Shown: piece after piece, positions 31,601 through 42,073 of the stretch | Layout of the letters: every line of letters begins with the position of its first letter | Position numbering within the stretch: the first letter of the stretch is position 1 | From: Sipunculus nudus | Taxonomy: Eukaryota > Annelida > Sipuncula > Golfingiida > Sipunculidae | Assembly: GCA_026874595.1 (NCBI GenBank) | Contig: CM049308.1 | Span: 24,702,367 to 24,766,366 of the forward strand | Direction of reading: 5' to 3' | DNA: 64,000 nucleotides | Notes under the pieces: model-generated | What the model was told of the DNA's origin: nothing | What the model saw: only the letters and a program-made list of their open reading frames with translations | Databases searched by the model: none | Program-made: the position numbers and the translations under genes

Positions 31601-34600
31601 TTGCATCTTCTTCATTTGCAGCTTCTTCCTACAAATAAATAATGGAGATCAATTAACTTTCCCAACAACATGCAAATGTTTTCTGAGAAAACTGCATACA
31701 TAAATAGACCATCAATTTGCACAAAATTTGTATATGCTACAAATGATAATTGTCTTTGAAATGGAAATATATTTTATGTGGCATACATAGTGATGACAAG
31801 CCAAGATGAACATTGAAAAGTTTATGGTTTAACAATAAATGATAATATATGTGAGGAGTGAGGACAGCAAGAAAAAAATCGAAAAAAATTCTCATAATAT
31901 CTCTGCTTGAAAATCTGTATGAAATGAGAAATATCTATAATCAGAATTAAGTTAATACATCAGTAACACAACATCAGTGACTGAAAATAAAATGGTTTAT
32001 AGATGGATCTATGCACCCTTGAAATTATTGTGTATTATTGTGATTATATTAATGATAAATTATAAGACAATGTGAAATAGTATCATGAGTGAACGTTGAC
32101 CTCTTCCTCTTCTTCTTCTTCCTCTTCTCCCTCACGGTATTCGACTTCAGCGATGATGTAGTTCTGTTCAGTGCCAAACACTTTACCCCAGAAGCGGACA
32201 TGCTGCAAAGGATGGTTGTCTACCAGGTTTTTCAGAGCTAACCAGATACGTATCATCTCCTCACGGTTCAAACCAACTCCAGCTTGCTCGAAGAAGAAGC
32301 AGAGCTCCATGATATTTGGAAGGGGTGTCTCGACATCTTCTTCCTCTGCTGGATCTCCGTCTTCTCCATCACCTTTCTACAGTAAAAAATTATAAATTTT
32401 ATAGCTGTAAGTTCAGATAAAACAAATGGGCGTTAAAAATTCCTGTTTATATTCAACTTAAACTATAACAAAGGTTTTTGCAGAAATCTTGATGCCTACA
32501 AAGTGTTTGGCAGAAATCTATGCTGTCATCAGACATGTGTAAAACATTAATTATTTACTGCAGTTGACTCTGGCATTTAGAGTTCTATTCAGATTCATGT
32601 TCACATCATAAAATCATTTTCTGCTGCATGAGTCTGTTTACATAATATACATTTATCTGCATAGGTTTTCATTTAATAAACATTTTAAAGACTTAAAAAA
32701 AGACAGCATAATTAAGCCTGGCTTTCAACAAAACTGTTATACTGATGTATATTAAAGCAGTAGTATTTATTCTGTTTTGCATTACCTTAAATAATTTCTC
32801 TTGAACTTCTGCAAGTGCAACTTCTGTGGACTTATCTATTTTGTTCTGAACTGTGTCAACTGATGATGTAAATTTGGCTCTTTTTTCTTCTTTGCTAATG
32901 TCTTCAAATGTGTCCACCACATTTTCAGGTCTTTCATCTAATACTTTTGTCAAAACTTTTGCTAGATGATCATATCTGCAAAGAACAAAGACAGTCATTC
33001 ATTGTTATATCTTAACTCATTAAATGGACATTATGGAAAAATAATGGATTCAAATCCTCTTTCAAATTTAAGAATCTGATTGTTTAAGTAAATGCATATA
33101 ATCACTGCATTCATGAAATAACAATTATTATAAATTATATGCTAACATCTCTTAATAGAGCATTCACAGCACTTAACATAATTATTTTCTTTTCACCTTA
33201 TTCCACCAATGGTTAAATCAAGATAAAGACCAAATGTTTTCTATGAAGCACCAGGCTGGTATAAGTTCTTTTAAGAATTACTGCATATGATTTTTTTTCA
33301 TCACCTGAAACCAGTTTAACTGGTTCAATATGGGAAAAGATGAAAACCCGGAAATACATTTTTTATCAAACCATCGCTTAATTAAATGTTGAAGTTGTTT
33401 CTATTACTATAGTATTAATCTTAAGAATAGAGGCAAGAACTGTGTTGCTATGATCAATATTTACAGAAATAATGATATAATGCAAACATACAGCTCCAAT
33501 GTTAAGTAATTAATCACTTAAGGATACATGTACCAGGCTTCTCCAATTCTAAAACTTGTGGAGGTTAGAGGCAAAACCAGCAGGCAATCAAAATGAACAT
33601 GCATTAAATTTGCAACAATGTTAATGAACTTTACATCATTTTGTCATTTTTTGCATAATTTTTTTATAGACAGCAATCTCTTTCGAAAAATCAAGCGAGG
33701 CGGCCCACCTCATTGTTTGAGGAATGGAGAACCCTGAATGGACTGATGGACATAACACATTGAATAAAAGGGTAATTGAGTATAACGAAGGGTTCCTTCC
33801 AATGGCCTTGATTTCACAATCTTGAACACAAATAAATACAAATGCAATATTCTGTAATATACAGGAGATGTATACTTGTATACTTAGAAAAATAAGAGTT
33901 ATACAATGAAAAGTGGTGCTGTTTGAGAGTCATTGTGTCTCCAAAGTCGAATTTATTGCTCAAAGTTTTGATTTTCAGCCATGACGTTATGCATTAGGTT
34001 GATGATGTCACCAAGACAACAAGCCATATTTGAGCATTCTTGGTCATTACATATCAAACATATTGCCATAATTGGTTATCACACTCTAGAAGTCTCATTC
34101 TTAGGTAATTGTGTAGTTTAGGGGGTTTTTATAAAAGGCCTATATTTCAATATTTAATGCAGATTATAAACAAATGGAATATTCTATAATATAGAGGGGA
34201 TGTATAGTTTTAGAAAAATAAGGGTTATATAATGACAGATAGTGTTGTGTGAGTCTCATTGTGACTTAAACTCGACTTTATTGGCTCAAATTTTGATCTT
34301 CTGCCATAATGTTATGGAGGACATTCATGACGTCGCCAAAAAAACAAACTATATTGGTGCAATTTATGTCATTATATATTGAATATATTGATTATTTACT
34401 TATATATGCCTCATGCTTATATAAGTATACAGATCTTCTTATTATAGAACAACACAAGTTTGGAAATAATGCGTTAACAATTGGTAATATACTGATATCG
34501 GCCTTGTATAAAAAACCCCTAAACTACATAATTACCCATTCTTATATGAATATACATTTCTCCTTTTCATAGAATAGTAAAATTTTGGAAATGTATTAAA

Positions 34601-34996
34601 AATAGTAAAATATGCCTTTTATAAAAACCCTCTAAAATACACAATTACCCATGAAAAAAATAGAAAACAGGATAATGGTAAGGTTTATAATAGATGCAAG
34701 GAGGCTTACTACAAAGTCTATGTTTATGGTTAACAGATCCCTGAAACTGGTTGTGGTTTGATAAATTTGATCTACTTCAATTCAATACTTGTGTACTGTA
34801 CTAAAAACTATTTTCAATTTAGGTTGACAAATATTACTCACAGATTCAGTCCTGTTTTTGTGCTCGTCGTCAACAAGTATGATTTCGCGTTGACGAATTC
34901 TTGTTCTGTTGAATTTAGGTTGAGTTCCATGTTTTGTGGTGTCTGGGGTTTTGAGGTGTTCACCTCAGTTTGGTTGTTGAGAACTTCAGTGGACAT
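22379..34996 (-). CDS. RSPH4A: Radial spoke head protein 4/6 (RSPH4A/RSPH6A), 10 exons, 543 aa
   Basis: Structural protein of the radial spoke head in motile 9+2 cilia and flagella, where it partners RSPH9 and RSPH1 and passes signals from the central pair to dynein arms. Coding exons are joined in consistent phase: 34996-34842, 32975-32786, 32376-32101, 31628-31571, 29503-29390, 28179-28082, 27230-27089, 26583-26474, 25584-25325, 22607-22379. The protein carries the family landmarks [27 protein letters not shown], the [16 protein letters not shown] block, [57 protein letters not shown] and VYLGWGHKY. It ends in an acidic Glu/Asp tail. 543 residues is close to other invertebrate and algal spoke-head proteins and shorter than the roughly 717 of the human pair. 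Family identity is near certain; the single gene probably represents the ancestor of both vertebrate paralogs. Confidence 0.96.
24310..24500. repeat. Decayed fragment resembling the CAGGGGCGTAGCCAGGATT-type element end
   Basis: GGGGTGGTTCCAGGATTAAG followed by a GGAGGGGTCC stretch resembles the left end of the 2210-3498 element. No right end or target duplication was found. It lies in the last intron of RSPH4A. Confidence 0.3.
25325..25584 (-). CDS. RSPH4A: RSPH4A exon 9 (residues 382-468)
   Basis: Acceptor TTCCAG, donor AA|GTAAGT. Encodes [14 protein letters not shown], an acidic low-complexity insert, [10 protein letters not shown], and [16 protein letters not shown] up to SNLWPGA. Confidence 0.95.
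25815..26255. repeat. Three degenerate tandem units of about 145 bp in RSPH4A intron 8
   Basis: Units begin near 25822, 25966 and 26105 with GTGACCTC(TGACCTC)AT, followed by a GCATGGATTT-like stretch and ATTGRTCAATATTT. They are strongly diverged. Confidence 0.65.
26474..26583 (-). CDS. RSPH4A: RSPH4A exon 8 (residues 345-381)
   Basis: Acceptor CTCACAG, donor CAG|GTATGC. Encodes [15 protein letters not shown] and [13 protein letters not shown]. Confidence 0.95.
27089..27230 (-). CDS. RSPH4A: RSPH4A exon 7 (residues 298-345)
   Basis: Acceptor TTTGCAG, donor G|GTGGGT. Encodes the most conserved block of the family, [20 protein letters not shown], then SPLGFYQF and a poly-Glu run. Confidence 0.96.
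28082..28179 (-). CDS. RSPH4A: RSPH4A exon 6 (residues 265-297)
   Basis: Acceptor TTTGCAG, donor CAG|GTCAGT. Encodes [20 protein letters not shown] and [11 protein letters not shown]. Confidence 0.95.
29390..29503 (-). CDS. RSPH4A: RSPH4A exon 5 (residues 227-265)
   Basis: Acceptor CTACAG, donor C|GTAAGT. Encodes a Pro/Lys-rich linker and [15 protein letters not shown], a conserved family block. Confidence 0.94.
30090..31560 (-). repeat. RSPH4A intron 4 region that is duplicated elsewhere
   Basis: Nearly the whole of intron 4 next to exon 4 has counterparts at 14490-15680 (inverted) and 6658-7170. The match to the 15 kb copy extends into exon 4, so this is probably the source locus and not a transposon insertion. 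Confidence 0.7.
31571..31628 (-). CDS. RSPH4A: RSPH4A exon 4 (residues 208-227, acidic)
   Basis: Short exon of Glu, Ala and Asp codons, acceptor TTGTAG and donor G|GTATGT, phase 0 to 1. Its 3' end and donor are duplicated at about 14470-14495. Confidence 0.85.
32101..32376 (-). CDS. RSPH4A: RSPH4A exon 3 (residues 116-207)
   Basis: Acceptor CTGTAG. It encodes an acidic lead-in, [40 protein letters not shown] and a poly-Glu tail. The donor GAG|GTCAAC is weaker than consensus and is chosen because it keeps phase 0 with exon 4. Confidence 0.93.
32786..32975 (-). CDS. RSPH4A: RSPH4A exon 2 (residues 52-115)
   Basis: Acceptor TTTGCAG, donor AAG|GTAATG. Encodes [20 protein letters not shown], then a Lys/Glu-rich helix-like stretch. 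Confidence 0.95.
33830..34660. repeat. Tandem and inverted repeat cluster in RSPH4A intron 1
   Basis: 33840-34020 and 34160-34345 are similar units about 322 bp apart (AATATTCTRTAATATASAGG through AAAATAAGrGTTATAyAATG). The 34100-34145 stretch recurs inverted at 34495-34545 and 34612-34655 (ACCCCCTAAACTACACAATT). Confidence 0.65.
34842..34996 (-). CDS. RSPH4A: RSPH4A exon 1 (residues 1-52)
   Basis: ATG at 34996-34994 and donor GTGAGT. It encodes a polar N-terminus rich in Asn and Thr and the start of the conserved spoke-head domain ([16 protein letters not shown]). It ends phase 2, completed by the A at the start of exon 2. Confidence 0.93.
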
Positions 34997-35059
34997 CGCG
35001 GCTTGATATGTAGCGATCCCAATTAAAAATCAGTCTATAAACGTCCCTCAATCAATTTC

Positions 35060-35079
35060 CACGTGTCTCCAAACACGTG
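35060..35079. promoter_or_regulatory. Paired CACGTG E-boxes upstream of RSPH4A
   Basis: CACGTG at 35060-35065 and 35074-35079, forming an inverted repeat CACGTGT..ACACGTG about 70 bp upstream of the start codon. Likely in the promoter or 5' UTR. bHLH binding is inferred from motif only. Confidence 0.45.
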
Positions 35080-35214
35080 CGAACGTTCTTCAGTGTCCAA
35101 CGCAGAGGGAAAGTCTTGTTTCTTGGCTCAAATTTTGCAGAACTGCTGAAATAACCCCAGACAAATTCCTCAACAACATTTACACACACAGCCTGTTGTG
35201 TGTCGCTGGGCCAC

Positions 35215-35230
35215 GGTTGCTAAGAGAGAG
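35215..35230. promoter_or_regulatory. Candidate RFX X-box upstream of RSPH4A
   Basis: GTTGCTAAGAGAG resembles the X-box RYYNYYWW(N1-3)RRNRAC with the last position off, about 220 bp upstream of the ATG. X-boxes drive cilia genes through RFX factors, so the place fits the gene, but the match is not perfect. Confidence 0.35.
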
Positions 35231-35239
35231 GTGAAGGTC

Positions 35240-37548
35240 GGGCATGCGTCATATTAACTGAGATAACTCAGATTTCTATGACGTAGACAAACAGTTTTTT
35301 CACTCTCCAGTCAGTACCAACCTAAAGCTCTATTTTCAGCACTGCTGCAGGCCTTGCGTGAAGATACTAAGCGGTATAACGGGAACTCGCCAAGCCTGTG
35401 ATATATGAGTGAGTGAATGTATGGAATTCAGTCCAGAAATAATCACAGAGTCACGGACAAGTCATTCCAAAGGTAATGACCTAAAAAGTGTACATTTTAA
35501 TATCAAACTGCAAGTGTTTTACACTGGAAACACTTGTGACAGGCCCCATACAACTGCGATGTAAGAGCACAGTACCATCGCTTGTCATGAAAAGGGAATG
35601 TGTTGACTGTACATATGAAAGTCTGCCAAATTTTACGGACTGCATTTGATTGTGATGAGGTGCTACTTGCATTTTAAGCACCAAGTGATATCAGTTATAT
35701 CTATTTTCCCTTTCCTCAAATAAAATACTTGTTACATTTATATTTAATTGTTAACGTCACCATGACACAGTGCATAGAACATTGCCCCAATCCTGAGGTC
35801 AATGAATCTTAGGCCAAACAGCAACACCCCCCCCCCCCCCGACCTAATCCTTGAGTCTGTGTCATAGCAATGATCAGTGATGATGATTGCATTTATCAAT
35901 CATGATTTTGTCAGTTATATTAGCGCGTCATTGTGCATGTGAAGTTTGTTGTATAATATTATTTTGAAAAAGTTTTATTAAAAGTAACATATTTCATTAT
36001 ATTTCACTTAAATGTTTTTGTTTACCAAATACCATTACAGTAATTTTACAAATGTTGCATTGTTAGGGATAAATATTTATGGTGAACTGGATTTAGTTCT
36101 TACTTTACAAAACAGGACAAATTGTGCATTAAGCAAACTGACCCACTGTAGAATGCCCCATCCCCAAATGTCAGCGATTGAAACAGTTTTAAACCTGTTC
36201 ATCATTTATGTATATTGAATGTGGGTTTGCCTTCTTAACCTGCTGGTTAACAGGCTAAGGAAAAATCTAATGCACAATTGTACCAGACAACTTGTAGCAA
36301 CAGGAATTATTCTGTGTTCAGGACCTAATGTCTGTTTGCTTAAAGAGGGAAAATTTTATTTCTGTATTGTTTAAGCGATGAAGGGAGAATATCATGTGAA
36401 AATACAAAATTACCATGGGAAGGGGCAGAAATAAGGCTTCTAGAAAGACCCAATATTTTCCCTGAGCAATGAAAACAAAATTTTCTGTGTGGCTGTGAAG
36501 TGATGAACTGCGATAGAATGTAACTGAAAGGGTGATAGGTAATACATTTTTGGCTTGTTCAATCAGTCCCAGGCTGTGAGAACATGGCTGGTTGATATTG
36601 TTAGGTCTAAATGAGTGACAGGTGTATTACATAACTGTTGTATCATGTGAATGGTGTTCAGTGAGCTGCTGTCACAGCTGCCTGGGCATACAGTATCTGT
36701 AAGTGGACAGACAGTAGTGCTGATTACATCATCTGGCTCCTAGCATAGCACAAGCAAGTTACATCAGACACCAGTCTGCACCCTGTCTCCCTGGTTCCTT
36801 AATTACAAGTAGCATATAGCACTCAGGTAATCATTCAGGTATAAGTTAATATTACTGATATGATTAGCTTTGATGAAGGACAAAAACCCTATATGATGAT
36901 GATGATGATAACTTTTCAGGCCTTGCCTTTTTAAAACAGCACGGGAGTGAAAAATCACTCCCCTCGTGGAGTTAAGGTGAGTGGTTCACTCGCCTGAAAT
37001 TAAAGTGTTAAAATGTCCTCTCTAATTCATTAATATATCATAATATAGTTCAGTAGGGTATAGTTTACCTTTCTGTGCAGTATCAGGTGAAAAATGTTTA
37101 CCCATAAGGTCAACAGATTAACTTATATTGTAATATAACTAATAACCATAATTTTAATGTTTACAAACAAAATTCAATGATCATTTACTAACAGCATAAT
37201 TTGTATTTTTATACACTAATAACTAAAATATTTTGGTTGTGATGGCATTATAACACATATATTTCAGAATACATTATTCAAAATTAAATATTCACAAACA
37301 AATATTTATTTAAGATATTTTTGTTGAAGTTGGGCCGCATGAAATCTCATCAACTGATGAATCCCGGGGATACTTCAGTTAATTGGCTCATTAAACATAA
37401 ATGAAAAGTCTTAACCAATAAAATGATAAGAAAGAAATTAGTATAAGAAGAGGAGAAGATAATATCAGAAGTGTTGAATTATAGGTATATCGTATGGTAT
37501 ATTAATCAATTAACATGCATGCAGGTATGGCCTCTGTGCTAAATCTTT
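35240..37548. other. Intergenic stretch, no gene recognised
   Basis: Contains a C-run at about 35827-35840, an ATG-type trinucleotide run at 36894-36908 and two adjacent hairpins at 36940-36995. No exon with splice signals and homology was seen. Confidence 0.4.
36940..36995. repeat. Two adjacent hairpins, copy 1
   Basis: CACGGGAGTGA(AAAA)TCACTCCCCTCGTG at 36940-36968 and AGGTGAGTGGTTCACTCGCCT at 36975-36995. A similar pair is at 42003-42073. Confidence 0.7.
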
Positions 37549-37617
37549 ATTTTTTAGCGAACCTGTGAGCTTATGCGATGGTGTGGCGTCGTCCGTCGTC
37601 CATCGTCTGTACGTTAA

Positions 37618-38620
37618 CCCAAGGAGTTTACAGGGATGGAGTACCAAGTGAGAGTCTGGCCGTGTCGGATGTTGCTGACGGGGGTCATAAAACTTGCTGC
37701 TCTAAGGCACAAAGAGATGCCGCTGATAAGCCCGGTGCTAATTGATACAGCGCGAGAGACCCCCTTCGGCGTGACTTTGGAACAGCATGTTATAGTACCG
37801 GTATTTTTTATAAATATTGTGACAAGGATGAGTAAGTTTCTCCCAAATTTTATCTCTAGTAGTATTTAGTATAAAATTTTAAACAATTATAAGTTTTAAC
37901 AACATATTTTCATATTTGTGGGAATCGTGTGTGAAGCTATTGTTGCTAATGACGCCTAAGCTATAGCTTGGCTGCGGTAAATATGGGCGATAATAAGAGA
38001 ACAACGCCGTCAGTGACAGAGGGGGCGATGGATCACTGTTATCCATCAAAATGAAAGTCATCCGAGCATAAGCTAAAATTTTTTTTTTATCGACGGAATA
38101 CTATAATACATGGCTAATTATTAATATAAGTCAGAAGTATGGGAACTGATGGAATTTTTTATAATTCCGAAGTTATTCAGGGAAAGTAAGGTTTACACTG
38201 ACCAGTCGTCCGTCATGAATCACGGCAGAAGTTGATGTAGAGTGACCGCATCTATCCTTAAATTGATCAAGTGATTCCTCAACACGAGACCTTTCTAGAT
38301 ATATATGTTGCGCATAATTCTTGACAAAACTAACCATCTGCGCATTCATAATTCCGGTCAATGTTATTCCAGTGATTTACTGCTCAGTTACTGGATATAT
38401 CGCTCTCCGCTTCAGCGAGCTACAGCGGACCACAGAAGTAACATCTAGCAGGCTCGCTTTATCAAAGGCGGTGCCGCCGCTGCGCCTGACACCGCAGCAC
38501 AATAGGCGCACAATAGAGTTAATGCGCTTATCATGTCTTAATTGCAATTAGCGCACGACTGACACTCGTGACCTGGCAGGGCTTCTGACAGTTGTTACTC
38601 CATCCCTGTAAACTCCTTGG
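37618..38620. mobile_element. TTAA-flanked DNA transposon, piggyBac-like, 1.0 kb
   Basis: Perfect terminal inverted repeats CCAAGGAGTTTACAGGGATG followed by GAGTA (37619-37643 and 38596-38620). Each end is bordered by TTAA (37614-37617 and 38621-38624). The homologous repeat copy at 42780 has an uninterrupted GTTAACCCATAC, so the insertion point is certain. TTAA duplication and C-rich ends fit piggyBac. The apparent duplication can also be read as 7 bp, GTTAACC, so hAT is not fully excluded. No transposase was recognised. A 62-codon frame at 38361-38173 on the minus strand is the longest internal frame that looks possibly coding, and I cannot assign it. Confidence 0.85.
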
Positions 38621-40139
38621 TTAACCCATACTATCTTGAAAATGGCAAGAGTTAGCATCAAGAAACTTTCTGCCAAAAATTAGTCATCTAAAAAACTCTA
38701 TCAGATTTTGCTTATTTTTTGGCTAACTGCATTTTCTTAGATTTTTTGGAGAAAAAGCTAAAAAAACTTTAAAAATCTTCTTCTCCGAAACTGTTCAGCC
38801 AAATTGTCCATTATTTCACAGAAATGATCCCTGGACCAATCTCTCTCAAGTTTGTTCAAATGGTTTAAGTTCGGAGATTTTTGGCCGAGTTACAGCTAGT
38901 TGAACTTAGTCATCTGACCAAAAAAGCGTACTAAAATTACAATCTTAGAAACGGCTGGAGCTGTCATCACCAAATTTTATGCCGATGTTGGTCACATGAG
39001 TCATGTCTGAAATTCAGGTATTGGTGGCGCCACCTGCATCGGCCTTTTTTGAACGGGGGTCATCAGTGCCCGTATCATACTGACAGCTACAAAAAACTTC
39101 TTCTCTGAAACCATTTGGCCAAATTGTTCAATATCACACAGAAATGATCCTAGGGTAATGCTTTCTGAAGTTTGTTCAAATGGTCTCAGTTCAGTGACTT
39201 TTGGCTGAGTTATGGGAAGCTGAATTTAGTCATATGCCATGACAGCCCATGTTAGCTAAGTGGCTACAAAAATCTTCTTCTCAAAAACCACTGGGCCAAA
39301 TTCTTATATCTCACACATTAATTATCCTTAGAAGTTGATAATTCAAATTTGTTCAAATGGTTTTGGTTCAATGATTTTTGGCTGAGTTATGGGAAGCTGA
39401 ACTTTGCCATTTTGCTGTATTTTCCCATATGACTGATGATACTGAGGCCAGTTTGTTTAATATTTTGCAAGAATAATTCCCTGAATCATTCTAATAATAA
39501 TTGTCTTTTATGGTTCCAAAAAATGAATTTTGGCTGAATTATAAAGATTGAATTGAGTCATTTTACCATATATGTTAGCTGTGTGAAGCAGATACATCTA
39601 GCCTAGCACCAGTTTATCAGCATCCATTACATCATGCCTCTAGACATTTAGATTTCAGAATATCTATGGAAAATATTGACAAGAATGTTTTTTAAAAGCT
39701 TTTAAAAAATGTAGCTTTATGATATTACATATCATATGTACACTATTCATAATTTCTCAGGAATAGCAGGAGCTACCATCCCCAAATTTTATGCAATTAT
39801 CAGTCACATATCAAATGTTGATGGACTCAGCTTATTTTTGCCCTCTGCATTTACTTAGATTTTACAGGGAAAAAGCTGATAAAAACTTCATCTTCTTGTA
39901 AAAAGTCCAGCCAAATTGTTCAATATTTTACAGAAATGATCCCAGAGGCGAGCCCTCTCAAGTTTGTTCAAATGGTTTGTGTTGGATAAATTTTAGCAGA
40001 GTTACATAACAGGCCAAGATTGTGTATGTTTCTTGAATAGGTTGAGAAACTGCCAACTGTTTCAGATTTGGCAACAGATCAAGAGTTCATTCAGTGCAGC
40101 CAGATTTAGGCCAAGAGTTCAATCAGTGCAGCCAAGCAC

Positions 40140-40235
40140 AAGGCATGTGATCACCTCATGGGCAGCATGTGATCATTTCATGGGTAGCATGTGATCACCT
40201 CATGAGTAACATGTGATCACCTCATGTTCATTCAG
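40140..40235 (+). repeat. 27-bp tandem repeat with palindromic TGATCA core
   Basis: Units such as GCATGTGATCACCTCATGGG are repeated about four times. A shorter version is at 44212-44280 in copy 2. Confidence 0.85.
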
Positions 40236-41284
40236 TGCAGCCAAGTACAGGTCAAAAGTTCACTCAGTCTAGCCAGGTGCAGGTCAAGAGTTCACTCAGA
40301 ACAGTAGCCTGAGCCAGTAATTTGTCACAGTACACTCGGGGCAACAGCCTTTCTCACCTAAGCCTGGTCAGCCCGGTGCATCAGACTCAAGGCCTGATAT
40401 TCTGACCTGTCTATGTGTCTTTAATGGCTTTCTTGTTCACAAGACAGGTGTCGCCATCTACAATGACTTTTGCAAAGTGTATGTGCCTGCTTAATTCTAC
40501 GGAGGAATTTGATATATCAGCCTGAAATTGGGCATATTTATACATGTCAAATAGCTTTGTCGTATACAAGACTGGTGGTGCCACCTACAATAATTTTTGT
40601 GTTGTGTGCACCCATGCCAGAATTTCAGCAGTGATGTTTGTGTATTGTTCTTGTTCAAAATGTTTAGTACTTGCATTGTTCATATATATGAAAAGTAGTG
40701 GTTCAGCATTGAAGCGTTATACCTGGTGTATATCCATATGCACAGGTTGCATTAGGCCTGTAGGCCTTGTTTTTTAGTTAACTGACGGAGTTTTAGTAGG
40801 TATGATGGAAAACCACGTGCCAATGTCAATCTGTTCATTCTTCTTCTTGATTCAATAAAAATTCGATGATAAAGTCAATAAAAAAAATATATATTTTAAA
40901 AAAATCTGTACGAATATTGCATCTAGTACCTGAACACTTCTAAAAATCAACTGTTTCCCCGTTTGTTAATTTAAATAAAGATATCAGATAGCCGTGTCAA
41001 AGTGAACATTTTTTCGTGGTGCCATGTGTCAGTTGACCATCGCTAAAAACGCGTATTATCAGTTCATATATTGTTCGACAAATGTCACCTGCAGAAACTG
41101 CCAAGCTTCATTTCAGAAAACAATAATTATAAATAGACCAAACTTGCGTTTTAAGCGGTCCTGACATGTTTAGTAAATTGCTCTTCAACGGCGGGAATTC
41201 ATGTCACATAGGGCCTCACTGCAGAAAGCGTCAGTCGGTAGCTGAAACATACAACAGGTCACAGAGGTCACGGGGCGATTAAGG

Positions 41285-41420
41285 CTTGCACATGCGAATA
41301 TTGACCTGAGGGAATTCCTATTCAAATTAAGACATGTGACAAATGTATCCAATAGCCCCCGAGAAAGTTCTGAATATTATAAAGAACATAAGACATGCGC
41401 AGAAAACGATTGAGTAGGCC
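41285..41420 (+). repeat. Segment shared with the 50.8-52.4 kb transposon
   Basis: TGCGAATATTGACCTGAGGG, ACAAATGTATCCAATAGC and CGAGAAAGTTCTGAATA have counterparts in the same order at 51430-51520. The flanking sequence does not match. Confidence 0.6.
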
Positions 41421-42002
41421 TATTGACGATCTCCGTCTAGACTAGACGCAGTCATGGACTCTGCAGTTGTGGCAGCGTGAAATATTCGCACGACAAAGAC
41501 AAGAAATTAACAAGATGCACTTTAAGTTGTCACGTTTTCATATATCATAAAAATTTAAAAGTTTTGGACTGGAGCGAATCTGTGACGGTCGGAAGTGACA
41601 GTTCCAGTTAAAATCATTCACCTGTTAACAGATATTCCATTGTAATTGAAGCCGGACTTGCGGACAGTGTATATAATTCTTAATTTATAATTTAGACTCG
41701 CGTGTTTCTTCATTGAACATTACACAAATGTTAACAAATTCATACAGATTCCATTGGCACCACGCGACATTTCGTCAAGTCGAAGTCGATACCCTCTCAG
41801 CTAGTCTGGCGGTTCCATCAAGCATACAGTGCGTCCAGCTAACAACATGACTTGCATCAAAATACCGGGAGGATGTCAATACCTGTAATGGCACTGCTTG
41901 GCTGCAACCGTCTTCTAATTCAAGTACCCGTACCCGCCCAACTCTGGACTTCGACCCAATCGTTTGAGATCCCAAAAAAAGTTTTGGAAGGCTCTGAATG
42001 CC

Positions 42003-42073
42003 AGGAGAGCGATTATTAGCTCTCCTAAAGTCTGTTTTAGGTGAGCGATGACGCGCGGGAGCGATCGCTCACC
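42003..42073. repeat. Two adjacent hairpins, copy 2
   Basis: AGGAGAGC(N8)GCTCTCCT at 42003-42026 and GGTGAGCGAT(N14)ATCGCTCACC at 42040-42073. The organisation is the same as at 36940-36995, with altered stems. Confidence 0.75.

Larger units (their letters stand above)
37549..40785 (+). repeat. Dispersed 2.2 kb repeat, copy 1 (interrupted)
   Basis: Begins TTTTTAGCGAACCTGTGAGC with GCTTATGCGATGGTGTGG and ends near GGCCTGTAGGCCTTGTTTT. It matches 42717-45300 in the same orientation. Inside are degenerate subunits with TTGTTCAAATGGTTT and TTTTGGCTGAGTTA (near 38850, 39175, 39350, 39965), a run of 27-bp units at 40145-40235, and units with CAAGAGTTCACTCAG. A 1.0 kb TTAA-flanked element interrupts it near its start. 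No protein-coding capacity was recognised. Confidence 0.8.

Noticed and set aside
40140-40235. CRISPR-like array
   Set aside because: Units are adjacent without unique spacers of constant length and the genome is animal. It is a minisatellite.
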